From Nectonema munidae (taxonomy: Eukaryota; Nematomorpha; Nectonematoida; Nectonematidae), in NCBI GenBank assembly GCA_030549495.1, contig JAUIRK010000673.1:1488001-1552000 (forward strand): DNA of 64,000 bases, read 5' to 3'. Position numbers and translations under genes: made by a program. This document shows positions 1 through 11,885 of the stretch, piece by piece (within the stretch, counting starts at the first letter, position 1; every line of letters begins with the position of its first letter). Under the pieces are notes generated by a model. That model saw only the letters and a list, made by a program, of their open reading frames with translations. It had not been told where the DNA came from and did no database searches.

Positions 1-1071
1 ATAAAGGGCCACACCTATATATTTTTCATGATCTAGAAGCAAGCATAATTTCTTTCCCTACAAAAACTGATCATGATACCACGTGTCAGAAGCTTCAAGA
101 TCAAGGTAGTCGCTAGCAGAATGGGCTAAAACTGAGTGACTTCATTTTTTTAATATACTGAGTTAATCCTCGTTTTTTAACTAGTAAATTAACAACTTAG
201 TCTTTTCATCAAGTGTTTTAGTGTCAAAATGGAACAGCCTAAAATTAAAGTAAGGGTGGTCCAGGGGAATTTTACAAGAAAAAATGGTCCATGGATGAGA
301 AGAGGTTTGGAATATATTAAATCTTTCAAGGGCCCCGAAACACAAAAAGATATTATTTTTGTATATTTTATGTTTGAAATTAAACGAAAAAATTCTCAAC
401 GAATGAAAAAAGGGATCAAACTTTTCTACCAAATTTATTAGTAGAGCTAGATTATATTCTTACTGCTCATTTATGATTAAAATTTCCATAAAAAAACACA
501 ACTTAGAGAACGGTGATCTAGATCCTGACTTTGATTATTATCATCGATCATCTCGGTTTAGAGCCACAGCGTATCGACTTGACTGCTCGATGGCCTTACT
601 TATTCATATATTTCACATGTTGTAAAGACACTAGAAATGAGCGCTTTCTTAGTAGTGGGATATATTGGAGAACAAAACTCTTTAAAAGAAAAATACTTTT
701 ATTTGAACTTTAAAACAATTTATTACACAAAAAATAAAGAATATAAAACTATGATAGTTGTTATGTTATTTTATTATTTTTCACTTAGGTAAAAAAGAGT
801 GTTGTGTATTTGTGTGCTTGCTACATCAAATGCTATAATAATATGAATATGATGATGTAATTAATAATAATTTTTGTGAAAACTTTATATTAATTTTTAT
901 CTTCTTGCAGCCAAATTTTAAAACTAGGCGACAAATGCATATATAAATAAGTATGTATGAATGAATAATCAATAATGCAGCAAGATCATTGTGTATACAC
1001 ATCACATTATCATAGTTACACACACACACACAACTAATTATGAATTTATAACAATCAACTTTTTAAAAAAG
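1..1071. other. Non-coding AT-rich stretch
   Basis: I see no recognisable gene here. The short open frames (for example 229-441) match nothing I know and have no partner exons. A (CA)n microsatellite lies at about 1019-1032. Confidence 0.6.
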
Positions 1072-2907
1072 TTTATTATAGTATTACACATCTTTTCCGT
1101 GATGCATAATAAGAAAGATAAATATGTGTGAAACGTGTTTGTTTGTATGTGACGCAGCATACAATGTATTGTTTTTATATTTTATAAAGGAAATTGAAGA
1201 GAGTATTGCGCATTCTTTTGTCAACTGAACCACACCAACATTTTTCAGCATCTTGCTTCAACTTTTTCAAACTTCCAATAAAATCATTTTGCATTCCTTC
1301 TACACTCCAATTGAAAATGGCTGTCGCAAGATGAGTGACGCACAGCTGGGGAGACTTTACTTATCATTGATAAACATTTTACACAAATTAAGAAGAGATT
1401 ATTACTATTTGATGCTTTAAATAATGATCTTTGAAATACTCACACAAATTCTTTTTTAAAAAGATATAGACAAGGAGATCCAGTAAAGTTTAAAGTAAAC
1501 AGAGTAAGTAATATAATAGAATATCCGATGAAATGATAAATAAATGTGTGTAGTTGAGAAAAAGATACATGATGGTATGAATAATATATGTGAAGTTTGT
1601 TGCTGATGCGTAAGCATAATGTGAATATCAATGAATTTGCGAGGAGGATATTGTGGTGATGTTTGACATAAAATGGTAAAATATAAAAAAATAAGCACAA
1701 AGACTAAATTCTGTGCAAAAATAATATATTATTTGTATATACTATACTAATTATATCTCATTTTGGAGGAGTTTTCTCGAAGAAAGGTGAGAAGAGAGAG
1801 TAAGACGTATACATGCAATTATGATTAAAAACCTTTGCAAAAGGAATGAAATAAACACACACAATGAAGTGTGTAGACATCTTAAATGACGAGAATAGTC
1901 AAGTCAAGTCATCTCTTCGATCTATAATATTAATGCAGGTATGATAAAATATTGATGTTTGTCTGCTGCTATGTGTTGTATGTGGTAAAAGGATAAGATT
2001 TAAGAATGAATGAATGAATAAGTAAAAAAGGATTAAATAATATTTGTTAAATAATTTTACTACCATAAAAAATAGATGCATCTCTTAATACCTTTTTCAT
2101 TTTGTCACTTTTTACTAACAAAACACGCACACACACTCATGCTTCAGGAGGCAAACCAAAATGGAAAGTTGTTTGCTCCTTGTTGTAGTGAACACACAAG
2201 CATTCAGCCAGGTAGGAGGCGGCAAGCACAATTTACCACTGCAAAGTAAACAAGGCGACTTTAAGTGAGAAGAATTTTGCTTTCTCCTTCAGCAGCAGCA
2301 CCACATTTCCTATTGCTGTTGCGCGTCAATGAGATGATATGCTGGACGACGCAAAGAAGCTCCTTGGTTGTAGAGAGGTGTGGCGGAGGAGGGAACTTGA
2401 ACACATGTTATAGAAAAAGCATAGGTAGAATGTTATGGATGAGTGAGTGTGTATAGATGTATAGTTTATATCTAATGATTTGCGAACATATAATAATTTA
2501 GAAGGCCTCGATGGAATGATTGCGTGTATGTATTTAAAAAAAATTGAATACACATAGTGATATACGAGTAAATATTATGAAATCACATATGCGAGAGTGT
2601 GCAAATTAAAATATGTGCTAAGTTAACATGTCGGTCAAAGAAGAAGCCAGGTCGGCAACAACACCAAAAACAGTCGAAAAGAAGGAGATTGGAGAAGCAG
2701 AAGCAAGTAGGCAGGCACAAACTCTTAGAGCCGAAGAAAACGCCTTCAAAAAAACTGAGGCAAAATGTATCAATTGATACCTTATCGGTCCCATATTTGA
2801 GGTTAATAAGGGTGATGATGATTATGATTGAATGCTTGCAAATACACACACACACACAACATACATAATAATAATAATACAAAGTGATATGGGAGAATTC
2901 AGAAAAG
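1072..2907 (-). other. Probable 3' UTR and flank of the tob gene
   Basis: This is the stretch downstream of the tob stop codon, read on the minus strand. It has no credible coding frame and is rich in CA/TG and AT simple repeats, including (AC)n near 2846-2860 and ATA repeats near 2866-2880. The first AATAAA I found on the minus strand is at 1077-1072, which would give a 3' UTR of about 1.8 kb. Long 3' UTRs are usual for Tob-family mRNAs, but the true cleavage site cannot be fixed from sequence alone. Confidence 0.3.
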
Positions 2908-4959
2908 TTAATTAGCAACCATGATATGTTGTTGTTGTTGAGAGGAAGATGATGATGACGAAGAGGTAGGTGTAGTTGAAGAAGAGGAAGAATGCGCATC
3001 CTCAGATATCGCGACACCCATGTCGAAGGACTTGATCATTTCATTGGAGAAGGTGTAGAGAGCTCCGTTCTCTTCATACGTGTAGTATGTGGAGGGAGGG
3101 ACATACTGTTCCGGGGGTTGGGGAAAGTTATAGGAGTCTAGCAAGCTTGTCGTGGGGGGCATGTCTATGAAGTGGGTTGCCAAATCTTCTTCGGAGTATG
3201 CGCTATTTGTGTGAATCGGCGAATGGTTGCTGTTTGTTGAAAGATTGTTCTTGAGCAATTTGTGATTGGCTATCTGCGCTTCAATATCGTAGTAGGTGGC
3301 TTCTAAAGGAGGCAACTCTATTTGACCAGAGCCGGGGGCTGCAGGAGTGGATAGCATTAGGCCTTGAGAAGTAAGCATGTCTTCATTGTCCACGTAGAAC
3401 AATCCTGAAGAATCTGAATGATACATTGACGGTGTGGTACCGTTGTTGGCGTTGTCAAGGGCGCTCAAAGGGTATGCTGCTGAAGGTGATGATGAAGTGA
3501 AGGAAGGTGATGATGCAGAAGTCAGAGTGGCTGATGACATCGAGGCAGTGATATCATAGTAGAGTGTGTTGTTCGTAGGGGACAAGGGGGCAGATGAGGA
3601 AAGAACTGGAATGACGGAGGGTGATGACGAATTTATAAGGTGATGGTGTTCGTGGGAAGGATAGAATTCGGAGAGAGGATAATCTGAACTTTCATGCGGA
3701 TTTTTGAGAGCGTGAATGTGATGCTGTTGCTGTTGTCTGGAAAAATTATTTGTGTTGGCGTTGAGGAGGAGAGCGGAGGTTGAGTGGTGAGAATGTATAT
3801 TGGAAAACTTGTTGTTGGTTGAAGCGAAGAATTGTTCGTTGGAAGGCGGGATTTTGGTTGAGAAGTTATTTGCTTGTTGTTGGTTGAAGTAGTGAGATTG
3901 AAGCGGAGAGTGCAGGTTTTTGTGTTGAGTAGGAAATTCGTGAAGACGACTGCCATTATTATTATTGGCGATGAACGATGCGAGATTTTGCCGACTCACA
4001 AACTCATTCGGCCCCACAGTATTATTGTTATTGACGTCATTGTTGTTAGAGGGAACAAAGGGAATCGGCTTGAAGACGCTATTGGAGGAATTGGCCTCCG
4101 CGTTGCGCACCCCAAAAGTACTTGGGTTGTGGTGGGCACTCCTAAGAAAGGAGCAGTGTCCAAACTCCATAGGGGAGGAGGAGGGGGCAAGCAGATTTCT
4201 GGCAACCGCACTATTACTCGCATGCATCGCTTTGTGATTATTGTTGTTGTATCTGGGGATGTGGGGTGAGGATGGGGAGGAAGAACTGCCCCCAAAAAAA
4301 TGTGGCGTCGGTGTCTGCGAAGAGTTAACGCTGGCGCCATTCATGATGCCTGAAGATCTTTGGGTTTGGTTGGTCAGGTATTGGCTTGTTTTGTTGTTAT
4401 TGCGAATGTGTGACGATAAATGAGGATGGTGGTGGCTGTGGTGAAAGATTGTGTTGTTGTGCTGATGCTGCTGGTGTTGTTGTTCAAAGTTGTTGCCCTT
4501 GTGTTGAGAATGTTGGTATCTGTTTTGGTGGTGCAGCAAAGCGGCTGCTTGGTTTGGGCTCGGTTCAAAGATACTGGAAGATGGGAGGGAGTTGTTGGAG
4601 GAAGAACGAGAGGCGGTGAACAATGGCTTGGAGTGATGAGAATCGCCGACGCGGTAATACACTTCTCCCGGGTCGATCCAGATGCTGATGTCGTTGGTAT
4701 AGTGAGCTCGGAATTCCGAGATGGAAAGGCCAGCTGCAGAAGCGGACTCCTGGAACAAAGTATCACATTTGTTGCTTCCGATGGTGAGGCAGCGATAAGC
4801 GGAGCCCTTTGAAGGTTTATCAGGGTACCAGTGACCTGTGAACTTTTCAACGATTTTAGCATTCATGGTAACAGCAAGAGTGTTTATCACATTTCTAGGA
4901 ACTTTGTTGTGCAAGAAGGAGGTGATAAATTCTATGGTAACCTGGATTTCTGTATGCAT
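2908..4959 (-). CDS. tob: Tob/BTG-family anti-proliferative protein
   Basis: This is a 683-residue single-exon protein. Its N-terminal BTG/Tob domain (about residues 1-110) is well conserved: residues 40-60 hold box A with GHWYPDKPSKGS and YRC, and residues 87-106 hold box B with SIWIDPGEVYYRVGD. In the family this domain binds the Caf1/CNOT7 deadenylase, and Tob proteins recruit CCR4-NOT to mRNAs through poly(A)-binding protein. The rest is low complexity, with Asn, Gln, His and Ser runs and a Ser-rich then Gln-rich C-terminus. Two PAM2-like patterns are visible, at about residues 289-298 (N..N..F.P) and 399-406 (LN..T..F), both imperfect. The start is the first Met and aligns with the Met of vertebrate Tob (M-x-x-E-I-Q-V). 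It is longer than human TOB1 (about 345 residues), as insect homologues also tend to be. No frame damage is seen, so I read it as an active host gene. Confidence 0.93.
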   Translation of the reverse strand: MHTEIQVTIEFITSFLHNKVPRNVINTLAVTMNAKIVEKFTGHWYPDKPSKGSAYRCLTIGSNKCDTLFQESASAAGLSISEFRAHYTNDISIWIDPGEVYYRVGDSHHSKPLFTASRSSSNNSLPSSSIFEPSPNQAAALLHHQNRYQHSQHKGNNFEQQHQQHQHNNTIFHHSHHHPHLSSHIRNNNKTSQYLTNQTQRSSGIMNGASVNSSQTPTPHFFGGSSSSPSSPHIPRYNNNNHKAMHASNSAVARNLLAPSSSPMEFGHCSFLRSAHHNPSTFGVRNAEANSSNSVFKPIPFVPSNNNDVNNNNTVGPNEFVSRQNLASFIANNNNGSRLHEFPTQHKNLHSPLQSHYFNQQQANNFSTKIPPSNEQFFASTNNKFSNIHSHHSTSALLLNANTNNFSRQQQQHHIHALKNPHESSDYPLSEFYPSHEHHHLINSSSPSVIPVLSSSAPLSPTNNTLYYDITASMSSATLTSASSPSFTSSSPSAAYPLSALDNANNGTTPSMYHSDSSGLFYVDNEDMLTSQGLMLSTPAAPGSGQIELPPLEATYYDIEAQIANHKLLKNNLSTNSNHSPIHTNSAYSEEDLATHFIDMPPTTSLLDSYNFPQPPEQYVPPSTYYTYEENGALYTFSNEMIKSFDMGVAISEDAHSSSSSTTPTSSSSSSSSQQQQHIMVAN

Positions 4960-6360
4960 TGAAGTCTAAGCAAATAAATATTTGAATGAGGAAGCACATT
5001 TATTTTTATAGTTGACAGCCCAGATCTTTATTCAATTTTTAATCATTATTATAAATCGTTGACTACTTAAAATCGTCTGCGTTTCCGGGATAAAATATTT
5101 TAACTGATAATATAATAGTAACTAAAAATATGCATAATTAGTACATTCAAAAGTTCTACTCGAGTATTCGAGGTTTCTAAATAAGTTTCAAAGGTAAAAA
5201 TTATTATCATTTCTTATTAACTTATTAATTCTATTCAAGAAGAAACTAGATACAAAAAAATGAATGAATGAATGAATGAATACGTGTTATCCGCGTTAAT
5301 CTTTTTTTATGGGAATGCAGCGAAACCCCCTTTTCCCGTGTGGTAAAGGACCAATGGAAGTAGGTAGAACATGGCATTCCATAATTAGTATTAGGAGAAA
5401 AACAGGAATGGAATTTTTGGGCCAGTTATTTTAATAATGATAATCATACAATTATCTTAAAATGTATTAAGAGATCGAATTAAAAGGTTTTAAGAATGGT
5501 ATGAAGGTGAAAAGAAAGTTATAGATAAAACTGTTCTATGCTCCATCATCAGCAATGGTTAATCATGGAATTACAATGATTTCAAGATTCACACTAAAAC
5601 AAAGAGTAAAAGGTATTTTAAATGTACAAAACGTTTAGTAAACGTCAAATATGAAGGACGAAACGTAGCTATACGTATCAAAAGCAAATATTGATGGCCT
5701 CAATGTATTTGAAGGGTAAGTGAAATGATAGTATGATGTAAAAAGCAGGTTACATTGTATCTTCATCATATTTAAATAGATTATTCAGAAGGAGCTCATT
5801 TATTTTACGAAAAAATGTCATGTGCCCTGTCTTGGATAGTCAAGTTTTTGGCAAAAAAGTGAAACCACGAGATTTTAGATTTTAGGAATTCGTCAAAAAC
5901 TGTTCTATCAAAAATAACAATAATAATAATAATGGTGGCGTTTTAATTTATGCGTGTTTTGGCAGAAGAGATAGCAGAGTAAAATCTAGCGAAAGACTAA
6001 AAAGAAAGATATTTTGCAACATTTAAATTCTATATAAAACAATTCCTCATTGTTTGAAGGTATCTATCTCTGGGTTACATAATGCAGAATTGAATGCAAA
6101 AGTGGCTTTCTTTGTTCATCATCATATGCTGCTACTGCTGCTGCTGCTAAATGGAAAAATCAACGTTCGTCAAGAAAAGTGTTGATTTCGTTTAAAACAG
6201 GATACGGAACAGGTCTAAATGGATACACGTGCTGCGTATACGCCGTGATGTCGCATTTGAACATTCCGCAATCGGCCTCTGATTCCACTGCTTATATGCT
6301 TCGACTCAAACTAATACCAAGAAATTGGTGTGTAGAAATATTCCAAAAATTAGTTAGGTA
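4960..6360. other. Upstream region of tob, no gene seen
   Basis: This is the presumed promoter side of tob (minus strand). I see no clear core promoter. It holds a (TGAA)5 microsatellite at 5261-5280 and a GCT/CTG run at about 6128-6148. A 60-codon open frame at 6179-6361 matches nothing I recognise. Confidence 0.5.
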
Positions 6361-7203
6361 AAAAGAGGCCATTTTTTAATTTTTTTTTCACTCAGCAATT
6401 TATAATCATCCTTATTTTGCCTGCCAACAAAATAAGTATTGAAAATCTTCTGGACAACTCATGAAAATGTGCTTTCTATTGTCGAAGAAAAAAAAGAAAG
6501 AGATGCACAAAGAGGGCAAAAGAACTTCGAATGGAAGAAAATTGCGGAATCCTCAAAAATACTAAAAAATCTTTTACAATTTTTTTAGGAAGTGTTAATT
6601 CATAAGATGCATTTTAATAACTTTTATAGGCATATTTTATCAATATTTCTTATATATTTTTTTAACAATATTTCAATATTTTTTCGTGTTCTACGAAAAT
6701 CTCAGGAAATCCTCCGAAATCCCACAGGATTGCGGCTAATTTTTAGAACTGGGAAATTTGGTTAGGATTTCGAAGGTTTTGTAAGATTTAGGTGAAATGG
6801 TATTTAAAAAATTTTAACTTTTTTATTTCTTTTTTTCTAATTTTTGAAAGTATAATTAAATCTCATGAAAAACGAACTCTGATTTTGAAGGATTCCGAGA
6901 GAATTTTGATGAAATATAAAACAGATTAAAATGAGTTTTAAAATTTAGCCCCAGAAAAAAATGTTCTTTTTTAATATTTTTTGTAATTCCGAGTGATTTC
7001 GGGGGGTACCGGTAAAAAATCACACTTATTACAACTAGTCGAAGACATATTTTTCAAAAAAAAAGGCATTTGGGTTTAGAGCAAGAACGGCGATTCAAGA
7101 GAAATAAGTACTTTTGCTAAAACATTGTCCTGCTTGCAAATGTTTTTTAATTTTTCTTCGTTGTTAAAATAAATTTTTTTTTAAAATATTATACATTCTT
7201 GAA
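6361..7203. other. AT-rich stretch before piggyBac relic
   Basis: There is no gene. Around 6530-7010 short words resembling GGAATCC/GGATTTCG recur in both orientations among A/T tracts, which suggests an eroded repeat I cannot classify. The left end of the neighbouring piggyBac element should lie here, but I did not find it. Confidence 0.4.
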
Positions 7204-8731
7204 ATGATGGAAGACAGTGATATAAATACAAAGATTTATATTCAACCTCCGATCAATTCCTGCTCAGTAGTGTCAGTGGAAGACTCCTGTGATGAAGAAA
7301 ATGTTAAAATCAACCATTTTGAACCAAATGAGTTTGCGGCTGAAGGTATATTGGTACCCATTAGTGGTTAAGAGACAGAAGATGAAATAGACGTTTATAA
7401 AGCAAGTAAGAGAGTTAAAAGAACCGAATGGAGTACTTTTGATAGAAAAAGTAATTTGACTGGAATTTTTTATCCTGAATTTGGCCCATTTTATTATGAT
7501 AAACCTATGACAGTATTTGATGTACTTTTCCTTTTTTTCAATGTAAACATTATTGATATGATTGTAAAATTTTCCAATTTGTATGCTTCACAAAACAACG
7601 TCAGTTTAGATGTAACAAGGGGTGGAATTCTTTGCTTTATTGGTATTTTAATATGTTGCAGTTACTCAAAATTGCCTAGTGCACGATTGTATTGGGACAA
7701 AAAAGAGATAGTCCAAACATTTTAATTTTGAACTCTATGAGAAGAAAAGGGTTTGAAGAAATTAAGCAATACCTTAGCGTTTGTGATAATTACAGTTTAC
7801 TCAAAACGATCCTTTTGCTAAAGTTCGCCCTTTAATTGATTCATTTATGAAGTATGCTCCCTGCAATTGGTAGCCACCCAACCAAACAATTCCTAAAAGG
7901 GAAACCAGTTCGTTTTGGTCACCGACAATGGTCTCATTGTGTATCGCCAGGATATTCTGTTCAATTCGATATATATATATATATAATATATATATATATC
8001 AAGGAAGAAATAATGAAAGAAAAGAGAAAAAAATTGGTTTGGGAGGAGAGGTTGTGTTGAATTTCATTGAAAAACTAACAAATTTTTGTCCAAACTCTTA
8101 CATCTTTCAATACTGTGGAAGAACTAAAACTAATGGACATAAAAATAACTACAACGATGAGAAGCAAAGGAACGAAAAATTTTACATTGATGACTACACA
8201 AAAAAATTAAAGTTAAAAGAGGCTTTTATAATATCCTGAGTAATGAAGGCATACATGTTGGTACTCTACTTAGGAAAGTAAGAAATACCAGCCCAATATA
8301 TTACATATTTACAAGGAAATGAGATGGGTAGATCGCATGGACCAAAATATTTTACGATATAGAACTTCTATAAGAGGTAAAAAGTGGTATTGGACGGTAG
8401 TCACACATCTTTTGGACATGAGTGTGACTTGGGCTTGGCAAATATATAGGCTGACACTAAATCAAAAAATTGATCAACTCTCCTTTAGATGTATCACTCA
8501 TTTGCTAAAACAAATACGGCAAACCTCTTGGTATGGGCAAAACGTTGTCTGCTACCAATCCTAGTGAAAATACCAAGTTTGATAAAATTCCACTGGCAGA
8601 AAAAAAGATTGCGATGTCTACACTGCTATACAATGACTTCAACTATTTGTATAAAGTGTAATGTAGGAGTTCATGTTAAATGCTTCATTGAATATCACAC
8701 CTCTTCGTCAAAATTTTCAAAAAATGTGTAA
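7204..8731 (+). mobile_element. piggyBac transposase relic (copy 1)
   Basis: This is a broken piggyBac-type transposase. A frame opens with Met at 7204 and runs to 7725 with one in-frame TAA at 7369. It has an acidic N-terminus, then FYPEFGPFYYDKPMTVFDV and RGGILCFIGILI, as in the family's N-terminal region. Later pieces lie in shifted frames: KVRPLIDSFMKYAP near 7815-7860, GLGGEVVLNFIEKL near 8040-8080, and at 8319-8460 MRWVDRMDQNI plus RGKKWYWTVVTHLLD, which match the MGGVD..DQ and KKWWWPIF blocks. The C-terminal Cys/His zinc domain is at about 8605-8700 (CLHC, CIKCNVGVHVKCF). An (AT)n microsatellite at 7969-8000 interrupts the coding part. It carries a stop, several frameshifts and the AT insertion, so it is not functional. 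Confidence 0.85.
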
Positions 8732-9130
8732 ATCAAGAGTTAAATAGTTTTGTTTGATTGTGTTTTAATTTTTTAAAACATCTTGTTTCTTGAAATAAAT
8801 TGTTATCTTAGTATTCGTTTGATTAACTAAACTCAGCAAATGGCAAAAAATTGACACTGAAAAAAATTTTATAACTTAATTTCACTAAGAAATATAATAT
8901 CGTCGTACTTTTTACAGTATGCTTATCAAGAATTGACTAAAGCATTACATGTGATATGCTAAGCTTTGTAGCAACGGGAAAATTTTTTTGATTAAACCTA
9001 AAAAACATATAAAGCATGCTATTTTACTACTATTTTCTATTATCAAAGTTTTCGGATAAAATGTTCTTTTTTGTCATAAAGGCTATATAAATATCTTTTA
9101 ACTTGGACAAAAAAGTGTTAGTTAAAGTAT

Positions 9131-9158
9131 GGTCGTGGTGTGCCTAGGCCTGAAAGGG
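9131..9158 (+). repeat. Right terminus of piggyBac copy 1
   Basis: Read on the minus strand, the sequence starts CCCTTTCAGGCCTAGGCAC, typical of piggyBac terminal repeats that begin with CCC next to TTAA. The target TTAA appears eroded (TTTT). It lies about 430 bp past the transposase zinc domain. Confidence 0.55.
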
Positions 9159-9881
9159 TTTTCAGTTTAATATACAAAAAATGAACTAGTATAGAAAATG
9201 TTTCACAACTGATACTATTATATAGTGAAGGTTTCCAAAATTGGAAACAGATTTCTAATTTTAGAATATATCCATTTTTAACGAATCATGTGATGGAAAT
9301 AGGAGCGTTCTATATATCGATGAAATGTAGCATGAATATTATCAATAATACATACGATAATATACTTACTGCAATACTTTGTGTAAATAAATGTATCGAT
9401 CTTATCAGCATCACCAGAAAAACGCGTTCTCAGAATCAATCAAATGGAAAGAGAAGAGATTGTATGCAAAAGCAATATTACAGCATTATGAACGAATAAA
9501 TCTTTCTCATCATCTCCACTAAGCAAGCATTTTGTGTATTATGTCGTCATGATAACGTCTCTACCGATACACAATGAAAGCGTTGGAACGCAGGCGACAT
9601 ATTTGGAAATACACTTTTTAAACTGATTCATAGTAGATTTCAAGGTAGCCAGAGTTTACCAGTGTTAGAAATTCAACAAAGCCAGCCCAATATTATCGAG
9701 ACATCCGTTTTATGTAAGACATTTTTTGTTCTGACGGGCAAAATTGTGGCACAGTGGTTAACGATGTTCCTAGTGTAGGCCATCTTGAAATTTTGAACAA
9801 AAATCGTAGCCAGAAATTCGCAATTTCTTAGAGTAACTCTTCGTAGTCATTTTTTCAGTTTTTTTAAAAAGTTTATGATGA
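9159..9881. other. Non-coding stretch with one tRNA A-box-like motif
   Basis: There is no gene. At 9746-9762 the word GTGGCACAGTGGTTAAC matches a tRNA/SINE A box well, but no B box follows at the right distance. It may be the head of a truncated SINE. Confidence 0.35.
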
Positions 9882-10091
9882 CACATCCTCGAAATTTTTG
9901 AGGGGGCGAACTTTTTTTTAATAATTTTCATTATTTATTATAAGAGAATTTTTGTACGATGTACACACCACTATTATTACCCGACATTATACTTGCACTG
10001 CACTGTAGGTTCTCAATCCCATCACAACTGCACAGATTTAATGAAGTCAAATTACCTTGTTTGTAACTCTGATTGCATCAACCTTCTAGCT
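9882..10091 (+). repeat. Dispersed repeat D, copy 1
   Basis: This segment of about 210 bp recurs inverted at 44071-44244. Shared words include CACATCCTC near one edge, ATTATTACCCGACATTATAC, TTGCACTG, TCAAATTA and ATTGCATCA. In both places it ends in CTAGCT followed at once by a hAT-type terminus (CAGTG.TTTTCAA.CTGG). Its outer edge also resembles the CAGGGGCGCACATC terminus seen at 42395. Confidence 0.65.
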
Positions 10092-10529
10092 CAGTGCTTT
10101 TCAAACTGGAGTCCGCAGTGACGAGAAGTTCCCTCCGGGATCGAGAAGGGAACATTAAGTGAATCGTTTTTCGCAAAATATTGCACCCATATTGGGTTAT
10201 TTACCATTTTTGCCAATAAATCATATTTAAAAAAGAATAAATAAGTTAGTCTTTGAATTGAGTACTATTTTTCTCTTTTATTGCTTTTCAAGCCTAATTT
10301 GTAAATGTGTATTTTTCTTAATTAATAGCTAGAAACATTTGCCAGATCAACTGGCAGTGAGAAGCACTACGATAGAGCCTGAAATCAATAGCTCTCTCAA
10401 AAAAATAGAAAAAAAAGTCCTTGATTGTATTAAAATAATTCATTCTTTTTTGGTAAAAAAATACGGCCTTTATAGACATAACAACATATTGTAAACGGCC
10501 TTTAAACATAAAAAGCTTCCCCACCTCTG
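10092..10529 (+). mobile_element. hAT terminal fragments
   Basis: The left edge CAGTGCTTTTCAAACTGG is a typical hAT terminus of the Charlie kind (compare CAGTGGTTCTCAAACTGGGG). At 10515-10529, read on the minus strand, CAGAGGTGGGGAAGC is another hAT-like end. The two ends do not match each other well, so this may be two abutting fragments. No transposase is seen, and the 68-codon frame at 10318-10524 is probably chance. Confidence 0.45.
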
Positions 10530-11885
10530 ATAGACATTATATAACATAACAGAGTTGAAATTCTTTCAAATTGAAAAAACTGATTTTTGATTTACAATCA
10601 AAATTATAAATATAAAATTCAAACTTAAAATTTATATGCAATATGTAAGATTAGACCAAATTTAATAAAGTAAAGGTTGAAATGTTTTACATGTCAAGGG
10701 CTCTTCAGCCATGTCTTTAGAAATTATCGAGATGGGGATACTACGGAAAAAGGCGGATTCTTACGATTCCGGTTTGCAATTAATCGCCTTATCACTAATT
10801 AAACGAATTCATTCTTCAGCCATTTAACGAATTTTTTTGGTATTGGCATAGAAGTCTCTTTTGATTGGAGCATGTCATTTATGTCAAGAGTTAATGAGGA
10901 TAAAAGAAATAATTTACCCGAAAAATAAGTTTAAAGTGTAACTTTTATGATATAGCTCTGAACATATAATAAAGATAGCTTGAGAATCCTTTGTGCCAGC
11001 ATTAAGTCAACACAAACAAGATCAATGCATGCGTATGTATTATAGACAAGTGCTTCATATCAAAAACACTGAGCTTTTATTGAATTCTCTCAACGAAGAC
11101 ATTTAATTTGACTTTATCTTTGACTTGGTTTATAGGTGTAGATAATTACTTCGGCACCTAAATCAAACTACTAGGCATTATATTAAAACTGATATACTGC
11201 AGCAACTCCAGATGTCTGCTATTGGAAGATAAACTCTTAGTGCCGCACTAAGATTAAGAAAAGTGGTTGGCTTTTTGGCCATAGATTGAGAAAGCCTGCT
11301 CCAAACTTTCCTAGTTTAGATTGAAAGTAGTAAAGATTCCAAAGAAATCGCGAACGAATCCCTTGAAACTGGAGAGAAATTGAAAAAATTGCGTCTGGTT
11401 ATAGGCCTATATATTGAATAGATAGATTATATATACATGGTTCGATGGATTATATAGGTTTAGGGCGCTATTGTATCTAGTCGAACTCTAGCTAGATTCT
11501 AGACTGCCAATTTTTAAAAATAGTAAGATAGGTAAATCACTTAGCAAAAATTCAAAATTAGAACGAATGGAGTAGATTGTAAATGATGCAGGCATTCATG
11601 GATTAATTTTTACCTTTCCGTGTATACACACAGTAAACTAAGATAGAATGTTTACTTGCTAAAAAGCAATCACACGTTCACTTGCTTCACGAGTGTGCTT
11701 AGGCTTGTGTTGTCCAGATGAAATTGCCCCTAGGGTCTTATTTTGGCAGGTTTATCTCGGGCCATGTTTTTCTTCATCAAAATTTAGTATTAGATAGCCG
11801 CGACGGATGAGCTATTTTTATTTATAAACGTTATTATACTTATCAAACTACTTAACAATATCGGCCATGTGTGCAACCGCGAATA
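10530..11885. other. No gene seen
   Basis: AT-rich DNA with no coding frame of note and no repeat that I could match within the window. Confidence 0.5.

Noticed and set aside
229-441. 70-codon + strand frame
   Set aside because: No motif, no homology that I recognise, and an overlapping open frame on the other strand.
2599-2868. Basic 89-codon frame on the + strand
   Set aside because: It lies antisense to the tob 3' flank, is low complexity and matches no family.
3874-4812. Several + strand frames opposite tob
   Set aside because: They are shadows of the poly-N/Q/H coding sequence on the other strand.
6593-7000. Left terminus of piggyBac copy 1
   Set aside because: No CCCTTTCAGGCC-like sequence next to TTAA could be found upstream of the transposase.
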